Part shown: positions 17,380 through 27,375 of the stretch, in pieces
How the letters are laid out: each line of letters begins with the position of its first letter
Position numbering within the stretch: the stretch's first letter is position 1
Source: Bradyrhizobium sp. WSM3983
GTDB lineage: Bacteria > Pseudomonadota > Alphaproteobacteria > Rhizobiales > Xanthobacteraceae
DNA: 64,000 bases
Reading direction: 5' to 3'
NCBI RefSeq assembly: GCF_000473045.1
Contig: NZ_AXAY01000006.1
Coordinates: 124,001-188,000, forward strand
Notes under the pieces: model-generated
Told to the model about the DNA's origin: nothing
The model's input: only the letters and a program-made list of their open reading frames with translations
The model's database searches: none
Position numbers and translations under genes: made by a program

Positions 17380-20300
17380 CTATTCGCCGCCACCGAAACG
17401 GCGCGACCACCAGCCGGCGCGACGCGGTGCGGCCGGCGTCTCGCTTGCCGCTTCCGGCGCGGGCTCAGGCGCCGGCGGAGCAACCGGCTCTGGCGCCGCC
17501 GCAACCTGGGTTGCCGGCTCGCTCGGGCTGCTCGACAGGAAGCTCACCTTCTCGCGGACGGTGGAGCGGCGTCGTGCCGCCTTGTCGTCGGATGCGGGCT
17601 CTTCTTCAGCAGCAGTGGCTGAAGGCGCGGGCTGCATCGGCGTTTCAACCGGTGTCTGCAACTGAAACTCGGGCTGAGACGTTTCGACCGGGGCGATGTG
17701 CTCCGAATGCGCAATCGACGGCGCCGTCTCGCTGCCGGAGCTATCGAAATCGGCCACCGCATCGGTTGCTTCCGACGCCGGATTGCCGCCGAGCTCGTCG
17801 CCGATGGAGCCGGCGAGACCTTCCTCGCCGCCACCGCGCCGGCGACGTCCGCCGCGACGACCGCGCCGGCGCCGGCGCGCGTCTGCGCCCTGCTGCTCGC
17901 CGCGGGCGGCCTGTTCCTCGCCTTCCTCGCTGTCCGGTTCGGCCTCGGCGTCCTCTTCGCCTTCGCTAGCGGCCGCTACAGCCCCTTCAGGAGAAGCGGG
18001 AGCGCCATCCTCGCGCGCCTCGCCGTCGCGCTGACCGCCGCGGCCACGCCGACGACGGCGGCGCTTGCGCCCGCGCTGGCCGTCCTGCTCGGGCGAAGCA
18101 TCGCCTGCGGCTTGTTCTTCTGTGAGACCTTCGGTCTCCTCGGTCTCGACCTCGGATTCCAGTTCGGAATCGAACTCCTCGTCGTCATAGGCCTCCTCGG
18201 CCAACGGCGGCGGGCTTGCGGCTGCCTGTGCGGCCAGCAGCGCCTTGGCGGCTTCCAGCGTGTGCACCTGCTCGCCACGATCGATCACATAGGCCTGCGG
18301 TCCGCTGACGCTGGCATCAGCGATCACCGCCAGCGTGACCTTGAAGCCGTTTTCGAGATCGCGCAGATGGCCGCGCTTGTGGTTCAGCACGTAGAGCGCG
18401 ACGTCGGTGCGGGTACGGACCACGAGATTGTGGGTCGCGCCCTTCATCAGGATCTCTTCGAGGCCGCGCAGCAACTGCAGCGCCACCGAGGAGACCGAGC
18501 GGACGTGGCCGGTGCCGCCGCAATGCGGGCAGGGATCGGTCGAGGATTCCAGCACGCTGGCGCGGATGCGCTGGCGCGACATCTCGAGCAAGCCGAAATG
18601 CGAGATGCGGCCGACCTGGATGCGCGCGCGATCCTGACGCAGGCAGTCGGACAGCTTGCGCTCGACCGCACGGTTGTTGCGCTTCTCGTCCATGTCGATG
18701 AAGTCGATGACGATCAGCCCGGCGAGGTCGCGCAGGCGGAGCTGGCGGGCGACCTCTTCGGCCGCTTCCAGATTGGTCTTGAGCGCGGTGTCCTCGATGT
18801 GGTGCTCGCGCGTCGATCGTCCCGAGTTGACGTCGATCGAAACCAGCGCCTCGGTCTGGTTGATCACGATATAGCCGCCGGAGCGTAGCTGGACGGTCGG
18901 CGAGAACATCGCGTCAAGCTGGCTCTCGACGCCCATGCGCGAGAACAGCGGCTGGCCGTCGCGATACTGCTTCACAGCGCTGACATTGGCGGGCATCAGC
19001 ATCTTCATGAAATCGCGCGCTTCGCGGTAGCCGGAGTCGCCGGCGACCGAGATCTCGTCGATCTCCTTGTTGTAGAGGTCGCGCAGCGAGCGCTTGATCA
19101 GTGAGCCTTCCTCGTAGACCAGCGTCGGGGCCTGCGACTTCAGCGTCAGGTCGCGCACCGTCTCCCACATCCGGATCAGGTACTCGAAGTCGCGCTTGAT
19201 CTCGGGCTTGGTGCGGGCGGCACCTGCGGTGCGCAGGATGATGCCCATGCCCTCGGGCACGTCGAGATCCTGCACCACTTCCTTCAGGCGCGAACGGTCC
19301 TGGGCGCTGGTGATCTTGCGGCTGATGCCGCCGCCACGCGCGGTATTCGGCATCAACACGGCATAGCGGCCGGCGAGCGACAGATAGGTCGTCAGCGCCG
19401 CGCCCTTGTTGCCGCGCTCTTCCTTGACCACCTGAACCAGCATCACCTGGCGGCGCTTGATGACTTCCTGGATCTTGTACTGACGGCGCGGACGGAAGGT
19501 GCGCTCCGGCACTTCCTCGAGCACGTCGTCACCGCCGACCGATTCGACGACTTCCTCTTCCTCGCCGTCTTCTTCGTCCTCGTCGTCCTCACCGTCGGCG
19601 TCCGCAGCCTCGCCATGCGGCGCTTCAGTGGTCTCGCCGGCGGCGTAGACGGCATCGGCCGGTTCGGTGACGGAGGTCACCGCTTCGGCAAAGGTCTCGC
19701 CGTGCGTTTCGAAGGCGGAAGCCTCCTGAGGCTCGGCAACGGTCTCGGCCGCGACGACGGGCTCGGCGCCGATGGCTGCGACAGGCGCGGGCGTCTCGTC
19801 GGCATGATCGTGGTCGTGATGATCGTGTTCGTCGTCATGACCATGGTCGCCATGATCATGGTCGTCATGATCGTGAGCGTGGTGCTCGTCACCATGGGCG
19901 TGATGGTGATCATCGTGCTCATGATCGTCGCGATCATGGTCATGATGATCGTGATCGTGATGGTCGTGACCTTCGTGCTCGCCGTGATGTTCGGCATCGG
20001 CGTGCAGGTGCTCGCCCTCATGCGCTGGGCCGCCGGCATGCGCCGGCAAATCCTGGCCCTCGACCGGCTGAGCGGCCGGATCGGCGCCGGCGTCGAGACC
20101 CTCGACGATGTCGCTGCGGACGCGCTCGCCATGACCGCGGCGGCGGGAGTTGCGGTGGCGCGAGCGGCGGCGGCCGTGGGAGCGGTTCTCGCTCTCTTCC
20201 TCGGCTTCGCGATGGGCCTGCTCCTCGGCCTCGATCAGCGCCTGCCGGTCGGCGACCGGGATCTGATAATAGTCGGGGTGAATTTCGCTGAAGGCGAGGA

Positions 20301-20502
20301 AGCCGTGGCGGTTGCCGCCATATTCAACGAAGGCGGCCTGGAGCGAGGGTTCGACCCTTGTGACCTTGGCGAGGTAGATATTCCCGCGCAGTTGCTTGCG
20401 TTGCGCGGTCTCGAAGTCAAACTCTTCGACGCGATTGCCGCGGACCACGACGACCCGGGTCTCCTCCGGGTGAGTAGCATCGATCAACATCTTGTTGGGC
20501 AT
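17380..20502 (-). CDS. rne: Ribonuclease E with His/Asp-rich insert
   Basis: Endonuclease and scaffold of the RNA degradosome: mRNA decay, rRNA and tRNA processing. The 1040 residues begin MPNKMLIDATHPEETRVVVV, enter the S1 domain (about 38-83), then are interrupted by a roughly 255-residue insert (about 84-340) before the S1 fold resumes at RQYKIQEVIKRRQ. Within the insert, 106-130 is Arg-rich, 161-234 is almost only His, Asp, Glu and Gly (19801-20022), and 300-335 is acidic. The DNase I-like catalytic domain has SIDVNSGR with IDFIDM, and the Zn-link CPHCGGTG (canonical CPxCxGxG). The C-terminal about 320 residues are low-complexity, with Arg-rich patches and a conserved-looking C-terminus (AGWWSRRFGGG). 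S1 insertions occur in other alphaproteobacterial RNase E; the His-rich content is notable. Confidence 0.95.
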   Translation of the reverse strand: MPNKMLIDATHPEETRVVVVRGNRVEEFDFETAQRKQLRGNIYLAKVTRVEPSLQAAFVEYGGNRHGFLAFSEIHPDYYQIPVADRQALIEAEEQAHREAEEESENRSHGRRRSRHRNSRRRGHGERVRSDIVEGLDAGADPAAQPVEGQDLPAHAGGPAHEGEHLHADAEHHGEHEGHDHHDHDHHDHDRDDHEHDDHHHAHGDEHHAHDHDDHDHGDHGHDDEHDHHDHDHADETPAPVAAIGAEPVVAAETVAEPQEASAFETHGETFAEAVTSVTEPADAVYAAGETTEAPHGEAADADGEDDEDEEDGEEEEVVESVGGDDVLEEVPERTFRPRRQYKIQEVIKRRQVMLVQVVKEERGNKGAALTTYLSLAGRYAVLMPNTARGGGISRKITSAQDRSRLKEVVQDLDVPEGMGIILRTAGAARTKPEIKRDFEYLIRMWETVRDLTLKSQAPTLVYEEGSLIKRSLRDLYNKEIDEISVAGDSGYREARDFMKMLMPANVSAVKQYRDGQPLFSRMGVESQLDAMFSPTVQLRSGGYIVINQTEALVSIDVNSGRSTREHHIEDTALKTNLEAAEEVARQLRLRDLAGLIVIDFIDMDEKRNNRAVERKLSDCLRQDRARIQVGRISHFGLLEMSRQRIRASVLESSTDPCPHCGGTGHVRSVSSVALQLLRGLEEILMKGATHNLVVRTRTDVALYVLNHKRGHLRDLENGFKVTLAVIADASVSGPQAYVIDRGEQVHTLEAAKALLAAQAAASPPPLAEEAYDDEEFDSELESEVETEETEGLTEEQAAGDASPEQDGQRGRKRRRRRRGRGGQRDGEAREDGAPASPEGAVAAASEGEEDAEAEPDSEEGEEQAARGEQQGADARRRRRGRRGGRRRRGGGEEGLAGSIGDELGGNPASEATDAVADFDSSGSETAPSIAHSEHIAPVETSQPEFQLQTPVETPMQPAPSATAAEEEPASDDKAARRRSTVREKVSFLSSSPSEPATQVAAAPEPVAPPAPEPAPEAASETPAAPRRAGWWSRRFGGGE

Positions 20503-21207
20503 GTCTTAACTCTTGGCGGCGGCGGGCGCGATCGACCGTGGGCGCGAAGAGCGCTGCCGGGTGACGCGACGGTCCACCTGATTCGGGGGTGAGGGGAAGG
20601 CCGAAACGCCGTCTCTCGCGCCTTGCCGAATCGGAAGCCGGAGGACCGAAGCGGCGCGCGGGAGTGTCACTCCGCAGCGTCGCGAATGGTCCTTCAGAAT
20701 TCGTCGGCACAGTCTGGCGCATCAAGCGTCGGCCCGTATGAAACATTGGGCGGCGGGGCCGCCCCTCAATCAGTTGCTGCTGGCCAGGCATGGCGCGAGC
20801 GCGCTCGCCTTGGGGATTACGAACCGCTCCCTTGGGATTAAGGGACCGGGTAACGGGTTACGTCGCTGTCAGAACCGTCCCGGAAACGCAGTGGTAACCG
20901 GAAACCGTCCGCCGCCGGGGCTTGCCCCGTTCCGCCTCGCTGCCGCGCACCGCGCTGGTCTTAGAGGGGAACGGAAAAACGCTGGAATCCCAAACCTTGG
21001 GCGTTCCGGCGCTGCACCGGGAGGCTGAACGCGACACAACCGGAAATATCGGCCGTCAGCATTCCGTACATACGAGGAATGGGGCATACGTGCAAGGGAG
21101 CGTCGCATGCCGGTCACAGTCGGAAAGTTTCGCGTTTCCGTCATTAGGGATCGATTAACCCTGTGGTTCTATTGCGTTAGAGAGGGCTGCTCGGAGGCAC
21201 GGATTCG
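20503..21207. other. 705-bp rne/amiC divergent intergenic region
   Basis: No credible coding gene or tRNA here. It must hold promoters for rne (minus) and amiC (plus). Several short hairpins are visible: 20661-20673 (GGAGTG/CACTCC), 20748-20764 (7-bp stem), 20828-20845 (TCCCTT/AAGGGA) and 20916-20929 (CGGGG/CCCCG). A long structured rne leader would fit the known autoregulation of E. coli rne through its 5' leader, but that is inference. Confidence 0.5.
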
Positions 21208-22506
21208 GTGGCGAGCCGCACAAATCAACGGGTTTTGCTGGGGGTTGCGCTTCTGTGCGCCGCGGCATTGCCGTGCGCCGATTCCTCGCGTCTGAGTGCG
21301 GCCGAGAGCCCATCGCAACCCTCTGTTGCGACGGCGAATTTTCCGATTGCCACGGCGGCGCGCCTGGCCGGCGATGGCAAGCAGACTCGCTTCATTCTCG
21401 ACCTCGACCAGACCGTCAGCTTCCGCGCCACGACGCTCGCCGATCCCTATCGGGTCGTGGTCGACGTTCCCCAGGTCAATTTTCAACTGGCTCCCGGCAC
21501 CGGGGCCGGGCGAGGGCTGGTCAAGGCCTTCCGCTACGGCCTCGTGATGCCCGGCGGCTCCCGAATCGTGTTCGACTTGGCCGGGCCGGCCAAGATCACC
21601 AATTCCTACGTGCTCGAGGCGGCCAACGGCCAGCCGGCCCGGCTCGTGCTCGAGCTGGAGGAGGTTGATCGCGCGGCCTTCGTGCAGACGCCCGCGCCAG
21701 AGAATCGCCCTGAGCTGCGCCCGACGATCGCTGCCGCGCCGCCGGCGACAATTCCTGCCGCTCCTGACTCGGCGCAGCAGAAGCCTGGGGCGCCGGTCGA
21801 TGGCCGTCCGGTCGTCGTGATCGATCCTGGCCATGGCGGCATCGACAACGGCACCCAGTCGAGCGGCGAGAGCGAGAAGAACCTGGTGCTGGCCTTCGGC
21901 CTCGCGCTGCGCGACCGGCTGGAAAAGGCCGGCAAATACCGGGTGGTGATGACGCGGGACGACGACACCTTCATACCGCTCAATGACCGGTCCAAAGTCG
22001 CCCGCAATCTGAACGCCGCGCTGTTCGTCTCAATCCACGCCGACGCGCTGCCGAAGGCCGAGGGCGACGCGCAGGGCGCCACCATCTACACGCTGTCCGA
22101 CAAGGCGTCCGACGCCGAGGCCCAGCGCCTGGCGGATGCCGAAAACCGCGCGGACGCGATCGCGGGCTTCAATCTGGCGGAAGAGCCGACTGATGTCGCC
22201 GACATCCTGATCGACCTCACGCAGAGGGAAACCCGTACCTTTTCAAACCGTTTTGCCCATTTGCTGATGGGCGAAATGAAGTCGACCGTGCGAATGCACA
22301 AGCATCCCTTGAAGTCGGCCGGTTTTCGGGTGCTGAAAGCCCCCGACGTGCCCTCGGTGCTGGTCGAGATCGGCTACGTCTCCAACAAGGGCGACCTCGA
22401 GCACCTCGTGTCCGAGGGCTGGCGGTCGCGCGCGGTGGGCGCGATGGCCCAGGCGATCGACACGTTCCTGGCCAAGCGGATGGCGACGGCGGGGGCTGGC
22501 AATTAA
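21208..22506 (+). CDS. amiC: N-acetylmuramoyl-L-alanine amidase with AMIN domain
   Basis: Periplasmic amidase that splits septal peptidoglycan for daughter cell separation. The 432 residues start at GTG 21208 with a signal peptide (to about residue 31), an AMIN domain that targets the septum or peptidoglycan (about 50-150; RFILDLDQTVSFRA, RIVFDLAGPAKI), a Pro-rich linker, then an Amidase_3 domain (about 205-425) with VVIDPGHGGIDNG, LFVSIHADAL and VLVEIGYVSNKGDLE giving the zinc ligands and catalytic Glu. PBP1A follows 221 bases downstream on the same strand, a conserved rhizobial neighbourhood. An auto-inhibitory helix region is present (RLADAENRAD), as in EnvC-activated amidases. Confidence 0.94.
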   Translation: MASRTNQRVLLGVALLCAAALPCADSSRLSAAESPSQPSVATANFPIATAARLAGDGKQTRFILDLDQTVSFRATTLADPYRVVVDVPQVNFQLAPGTGAGRGLVKAFRYGLVMPGGSRIVFDLAGPAKITNSYVLEAANGQPARLVLELEEVDRAAFVQTPAPENRPELRPTIAAAPPATIPAAPDSAQQKPGAPVDGRPVVVIDPGHGGIDNGTQSSGESEKNLVLAFGLALRDRLEKAGKYRVVMTRDDDTFIPLNDRSKVARNLNAALFVSIHADALPKAEGDAQGATIYTLSDKASDAEAQRLADAENRADAIAGFNLAEEPTDVADILIDLTQRETRTFSNRFAHLLMGEMKSTVRMHKHPLKSAGFRVLKAPDVPSVLVEIGYVSNKGDLEHLVSEGWRSRAVGAMAQAIDTFLAKRMATAGAGN

Positions 22507-22727
22507 AGCAGGGAATGCTGGTTCCGATGTTAAGCCCTAGTTTGGCCACAGCGGACGCTTTATAAAAACGGCGCAGGGGGTTCCGGAATCGACGAGAATC
22601 CCGTTCGGCAAGCGTCTTTCGGTCCGGCATTGATAGTATTGAGTAAGGCCGGTGAATTCGCGACATGAGGATGGCGCCCGTTTTGGACGCCTGGAGCTGA
22701 TCCTGGGATTGAACGGATAAACACATA

Positions 22728-25235
22728 ATGCGCTTGCTTGTGCGGTTCATGGGCTTCCTGTTCGCTGCGGGAACGGTGATGTTCCTCGTCGGTGTCGGTG
22801 CCGTGGCAGGCCTGATCTGGCATTTCTCCAAGGACTTGCCCGATTACTCTCAGCTTCAGGATTACGAACCGCCGGTGATGACCCGCGTGCACGCGGTCGA
22901 CGGCTCGCTGCTCGGCGAATACGCCAAGGAGCGGCGGCTGTACCTGCCGATCCAGGCGGTGCCGAAGCTCGTGATCAACGCGTTCCTCGCCGCCGAAGAC
23001 AAGAATTTCTACGAGCATGGCGGCATCGACTACACCGGTATGGCGCGCGCGGGTCTGGTCTATCTGCAGAACTACGGCTCCAACCGCCGCCCGCAGGGTG
23101 CGTCGACCATCACCCAGCAGGTCGCCAAGAACTTCCTTCTGACCAACGAGGTCTCGTTCGCGCGCAAGATCAAGGAAGCCCTGCTCGCGATGCGCATCGA
23201 GAAGACCTATTCGAAGGACAAGATCCTCGAGCTGTATCTGAACGAAATCTATCTCGGCCTCGGTGCCTACGGCATCGCCGCCGCTTCGCTGGTCTATTTC
23301 GACAAGTCGGTGAACGAACTCACCGTCGCGGAAGCCTCCTACCTCGCGGCGCTGCCGAAAATGCCGGCGACGCTGCATCCGGTGCGTAACCGCGACCGCG
23401 CCATCGAACGCCGCAACTACGTGATCGACCGTCTCCAGGAGAACGGCTGGATCAAGCAGGCCGACGCCGAGAAGGCGCGCAAGGAGCCGCTGGCCGTCAC
23501 CAACCGTTCCAATGGTGCCCACACCTTCGCCGGCGAATATTTCGCCGAGGAAGTCCGCCGTGACATCTTCGAGCGCTATGGCGAGAAGAAGCTGTATGAG
23601 GGCGGTCTCTCGGTCCGCACCACGCTCGATCCGAAAATCCAGGTCATGGCGCGCAAGACGATGGTCGCCGGCCTCGTGAACTATGACGAGCAGCAGGGCT
23701 ATCGCGGCGCCATGAGCAAGCTCGATATTTCGGGCGACTGGGGCGTGAAGCTCGCCGAGATCAAGTCGCTCTCCGACATCTCGCCGTGGCGCATGGCGGT
23801 GGTGCTGGAGACCAGCGACCAGTCGGCGCGCATCGGCTTCCAACCGAACCGCGAACTCGGCGGCGCCGTCAGCAAGCAGCGCGAGACCGGCCTGATCACG
23901 CTCGACGGCGTCAAATGGGCGAAGGCGGCTTCAGGAGCTGCGAAGGGCAGGGCCGCGACGTCGGTGGCGCAAGTGCTGCAGCCCGGTGACGTGATCTATG
24001 CCGATCCGCTCTACAGCAAGGAAGGACAGCCGGTCGAAGGCCAGTACCGTCTGCGGCAGATCCCCGAAGTGTCGGGCGCGATGGTGGTGATGGACCCCTG
24101 GACCGGCCGCGTGCTCGCCATGGTCGGCGGCTTCTCGTTCGACCAGAGCCAGTTCAACCGCGCCACGCAGGCCTATCGCCAGCCGGGTTCGTCGTTCAAG
24201 CCGATCGTCTATTCGGCCGCGCTCGACAACGGCTACACGCCGTCGACCGTCGTGCTCGACGCCCCGATCGAGATCGATCAGGGCCAGGGCGCCGGTGTCT
24301 GGCGGCCTGAAAACTTTGATGCCGGCAAGTATATGGGGCCGATGACCTTGCGCAATGCGCTGAGACTATCGCGCAACACGGTGACGGTACGGCTTGCGCA
24401 AGACATCGGCATGCCCCTGATCGGCGAATATGCGCGCCGCTTCGGCGTCTATGATGAATTGCCCAATTATCTCTCCTACGCGCTCGGTGCCGGCGAGACC
24501 ACGGCGATGCGCATGGTCACGGCCTATTCGATGCTCGCCAATGGCGGCCGCCGGGTGAAGCCGACTCTGATCGACCGTATCCAGGACCGCTACGGCCACA
24601 CCATCTTCAAGCATGACCAGCGCGAATGCCGCGGCTGCGACGCGCCCGGCGGCTGGAAGAACCAGAACGAGCCGCAGCTGATCGATCGCCGCGAGCAGGT
24701 GCTGGACTCCATGACCGCCTATCAGATCACCGAGCTGCTGGAAGGCGTGGTCCAGGCCGGTACCGCGACCGTCGTGAGGGAAGTCGGCAAGCCGATCGCC
24801 GGCAAGACCGGCACCACCAACGAGGCCAAGGACGCCTGGTTCGTCGGCTTCTCGCCCGATGTCGCGGTTGCCATCTATATGGGCTACGACAAGCCGCGCT
24901 CGCTCGGCAAAGGCAATGCCGCAACCGGCGGCCATCTCTCTGCCCCGATCGCTCGCGACTTCTTCAAGCTCGCGCTTGCCGACAAGCCCGCGGTCCCGTT
25001 CAAGGTGCCGGCCGGCATCAAGCTGGTTCGCGTCGTCGCCAAGACCGGCATGCGCGCCAGCCCGGGTGAAACCGGTGGAACCATCCTCGAGGCCTTCAAG
25101 CCGGGCACGGCGCCGCCGGATAATTACTCGGTCATCGGGGTCGCCGACGCAGACGGGCGCGGCGGCATGCCGTCTTCGCAACAGCAGCCGGATTCCGGCT
25201 TCCTCATGCGGCCGGGCACCGGCGGGCTGTGGTAG
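22728..25235 (+). CDS. Class A penicillin-binding protein 1A
   Basis: Bifunctional peptidoglycan synthase. 835 residues: an N-terminal membrane anchor (about 1-28), a GT51 glycosyltransferase with catalytic Glu90 in AAEDKNFYEHGG and RPQGASTITQQVAKNF, a PCB_OB-like insertion (about 290-430), and a transpeptidase with SxxK Ser488 (PGSSFKPIVY), SRN and KTGT at 693 (GKTGTTNEAKDAWFVGF). A short Pro/Ser/Gln tail closes the protein. This is the MrcA/PBP1A class by length and by the RPQGASTI motif. Lies between amiC and prfB on the plus strand. Confidence 0.96.
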   Translation: MRLLVRFMGFLFAAGTVMFLVGVGAVAGLIWHFSKDLPDYSQLQDYEPPVMTRVHAVDGSLLGEYAKERRLYLPIQAVPKLVINAFLAAEDKNFYEHGGIDYTGMARAGLVYLQNYGSNRRPQGASTITQQVAKNFLLTNEVSFARKIKEALLAMRIEKTYSKDKILELYLNEIYLGLGAYGIAAASLVYFDKSVNELTVAEASYLAALPKMPATLHPVRNRDRAIERRNYVIDRLQENGWIKQADAEKARKEPLAVTNRSNGAHTFAGEYFAEEVRRDIFERYGEKKLYEGGLSVRTTLDPKIQVMARKTMVAGLVNYDEQQGYRGAMSKLDISGDWGVKLAEIKSLSDISPWRMAVVLETSDQSARIGFQPNRELGGAVSKQRETGLITLDGVKWAKAASGAAKGRAATSVAQVLQPGDVIYADPLYSKEGQPVEGQYRLRQIPEVSGAMVVMDPWTGRVLAMVGGFSFDQSQFNRATQAYRQPGSSFKPIVYSAALDNGYTPSTVVLDAPIEIDQGQGAGVWRPENFDAGKYMGPMTLRNALRLSRNTVTVRLAQDIGMPLIGEYARRFGVYDELPNYLSYALGAGETTAMRMVTAYSMLANGGRRVKPTLIDRIQDRYGHTIFKHDQRECRGCDAPGGWKNQNEPQLIDRREQVLDSMTAYQITELLEGVVQAGTATVVREVGKPIAGKTGTTNEAKDAWFVGFSPDVAVAIYMGYDKPRSLGKGNAATGGHLSAPIARDFFKLALADKPAVPFKVPAGIKLVRVVAKTGMRASPGETGGTILEAFKPGTAPPDNYSVIGVADADGRGGMPSSQQQPDSGFLMRPGTGGLW

Positions 25236-25344
25236 CGGATAACGCCTAATGCAGGCGAGGCGGGCGGTTGCGCTTTGGCGCCGCCGCCGTTACATCCGCG
25301 TTGCAAATCAAACGCGGAGCAATTCCGCGAGACCAGAGAACGAC

Positions 25345-26476
25345 ATGCGCGCCGAAATCGAACGGTTGGTAGAAGAGATCAAGCAGTCAGTCGGGCTGCT
25401 GAGGAGGCATCTTTGACGTCGAGAAATCGACGGCGCGCCTCGCTGAGCTGAACAAGCTCGCAGAAGATCCCAACCTCTGGAACGATCCCCAGAAAGCCCA
25501 GAAGCTGATGCAGGAGCGCACCTCGCTGGAGGATTCGCTCTCGGGCATCGGCAAGGTCGAGCAGGAGCTCGAAGACGATATCGGCATGATCGAGCTCGGC
25601 GAAGCCGAGGGCGATACCGGCGTCGTGGCCGAGGCTGAAGCCGCACTTAAGAATCTGAAGAAGGAAGTGGCGCGGCGCGAGCTCGAAGCGTTGCTGTCGG
25701 GCGAGGCCGATCGCTTCGATTCCTATCTCGAGGTCCATGCCGGCGCCGGCGGCACCGAGAGCCAGGACTGGGCGCAGATGCTGTTGCGCATGTACACGCG
25801 CTGGGCCGAAACGCATGGCTTCAAGGTCGAGTTCCTCGAAGAGTCCGAGGGCGAAGAGGCCGGCATCAAATCCGCGACCATCCAGGTCTCCGGCCACAAT
25901 GCCTATGGCTGGCTGAAGACCGAGGCCGGCGTGCACCGCCTGGTGCGGATCTCGCCGTTCGATTCCAACGCGCGACGGCACACCTCGTTTTCGAGCGTGC
26001 AGGTGTTTCCCGTCATCGACGACAGCATCAAGATCGACATCAAGGAAGCCGACGTTCGCACCGACACCATGCGCTCGGGCGGCGCCGGCGGCCAGCACGT
26101 CAACAAGACCGAGTCCGCGGTGCGGCTGACGCATATTCCGACCGGTGTTGCGGTGGTCTGCCAGGCCGGCCGCTCCCAGCACAAGAACCGGGCGCAGGCC
26201 TGGGACATGCTGCGCGCACGCCTTTACGAGATCGAGCTGAAGAAGCGCGAGGAGAAGGCCGCCGCCGACCAAGCCGCCAAGACCGATATCGGCTGGGGCC
26301 ACCAGATCCGCTCCTATGTGTTGCAGCCCTATCAGATGGTGAAGGATCTGCGCACGGGCGTGCAGACCTCCGACACGTCGGGCGTGCTCAACGGCGAGCT
26401 CGACGACTTCATGGCGGCAACGCTGGCGCAGCGCGCCTTCGGTACCACCGGCGCTGACATCGAGGACGTGGACTAG
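25345..26476 (+). CDS. prfB: Peptide chain release factor 2 (programmed +1 frameshift)
   Basis: Terminates translation at UGA and UAA. The gene starts at ATG 25345; 23 codons later an in-frame TGA (25414-25416) interrupts it. Reading resumes in the +1 frame at GAC 25415, giving 376 residues. The site is the classical slippery element: an internal Shine-Dalgarno AGGAGG (25402-25407), 3 bases, CTT, TGA, C. The SPF codon-recognition motif is at 203-205 and the catalytic GGQ at 248-250. The frame break is therefore regulatory, not a mutation: low RF2 slows termination at UGA and raises shifting, an autoregulatory loop known in E. coli. The next gene begins one base after the stop. Confidence 0.97.
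25402..25417 (+). promoter_or_regulatory. prfB programmed frameshift site
   Basis: AGGAGG, a 3-base spacer CAT, the slippery CTT, in-frame TGA, then C. This matches the canonical arrangement AGGGGG-TAT-CTT-TGA-C with only base changes in the Shine-Dalgarno and spacer. Confidence 0.95.
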
Positions 26477-26477
26477 C

Positions 26478-27359
26478 ATGCCCCGCGTCGCTTTCATCGG
26501 ATTGGGACGGATGGGCCATGGCATGGCCGGCCGCTATCTCGACGCCGGCTTCACGGTGACGCTGTGGAATCGCAGCAGGGCAAAAGCAGAAGACCTGATC
26601 ACGCGCGGCGGGCATTGGGCGACCTCGCCTGAGGATGCTGCGATCGACGCCGACGCCGTCGTGACCATGGTCGCCGACGACGAAGCTTCGCGCGCCGTCT
26701 GGCTCGGGCCGAACGGCGCAGCCAAGACGGCGAAGGCCGGCACCATCGCGATCGAGTGCTCCACCGTCTCCTATGACCATGCGCGCGAGATGGGCCGCGA
26801 GCTCAATGCGCGTGGGCTGATCTATATCGATTGCCCCGTGACGGGATTGCCGGATGCGGCCGCGGCCGGAAAACTGACGCTGCTCGCCGGTGCTGACGCG
26901 GCCGACCTCGAACGTGCGCGGCCGTTCCTCGAACCGATCGGCTCGACCATCCGCCATTTCGGCGCGGTTGGCTCCGGCACGGTCTACAAGCTCATCAACA
27001 ATCTCCTGGGCGCGATCCAGATCGCCGGCCTCGCCGAGGGCCTCGCGATCGCCGAGCAGGCCGGGCTCGACATGAAGCTGGTGCTGGAGTCAATCCAGGC
27101 TGGCGTCGCTGCCAGCCCGCAAGTGCAGCGCCACTCCAGGCGTATGGTCGCCCGCGACTTCAGCGGCGCGACATTCACGGCGGCGCTGCGGCACAAGGAT
27201 GCCGCCTACGCCGTGAAGCTCGCCGAGAGCCTGCTGGCCGACAAGCCGCTGGTCTCACGCGCCGCCGTCGAGTCCTACGCGCAGGCCAAGGCCGCGATGC
27301 CCGATGACGACGAAGGCAAGATGATCGAGCTGGTCTCGCGGCCGAAGAAGCCGTCTTAA
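26478..27359 (+). CDS. NAD(P)-dependent beta-hydroxyacid dehydrogenase
   Basis: A 293-residue enzyme of the 3-hydroxyisobutyrate dehydrogenase/tartronate semialdehyde reductase family. The Rossmann motif is FIGLGRMGHGMAGRYL at the N-terminus; the substrate-binding block is DCPVTGLPDAAAAGKLTLLAG (as two parts), and the catalytic Lys sits in VYKLINNLLG near residue 172. The Asp-rich interdomain helix follows. The physiological substrate could be 3-hydroxyisobutyrate, glyoxylate/succinic semialdehyde or another small beta-hydroxyacid. It is one base after prfB and likely co-transcribed, a common but functionally unexplained pairing. Confidence 0.88.
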   Translation: MPRVAFIGLGRMGHGMAGRYLDAGFTVTLWNRSRAKAEDLITRGGHWATSPEDAAIDADAVVTMVADDEASRAVWLGPNGAAKTAKAGTIAIECSTVSYDHAREMGRELNARGLIYIDCPVTGLPDAAAAGKLTLLAGADAADLERARPFLEPIGSTIRHFGAVGSGTVYKLINNLLGAIQIAGLAEGLAIAEQAGLDMKLVLESIQAGVAASPQVQRHSRRMVARDFSGATFTAALRHKDAAYAVKLAESLLADKPLVSRAAVESYAQAKAAMPDDDEGKMIELVSRPKKPS

Positions 27360-27375
27360 GCGGGGGCGTATCGAT

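Noticed and set aside
25345..25416. prfB as a pseudogene with an early stop
   Set aside because: Stop is at the classical programmed slippage site and the +1 frame continues intact with SPF and GGQ motifs.
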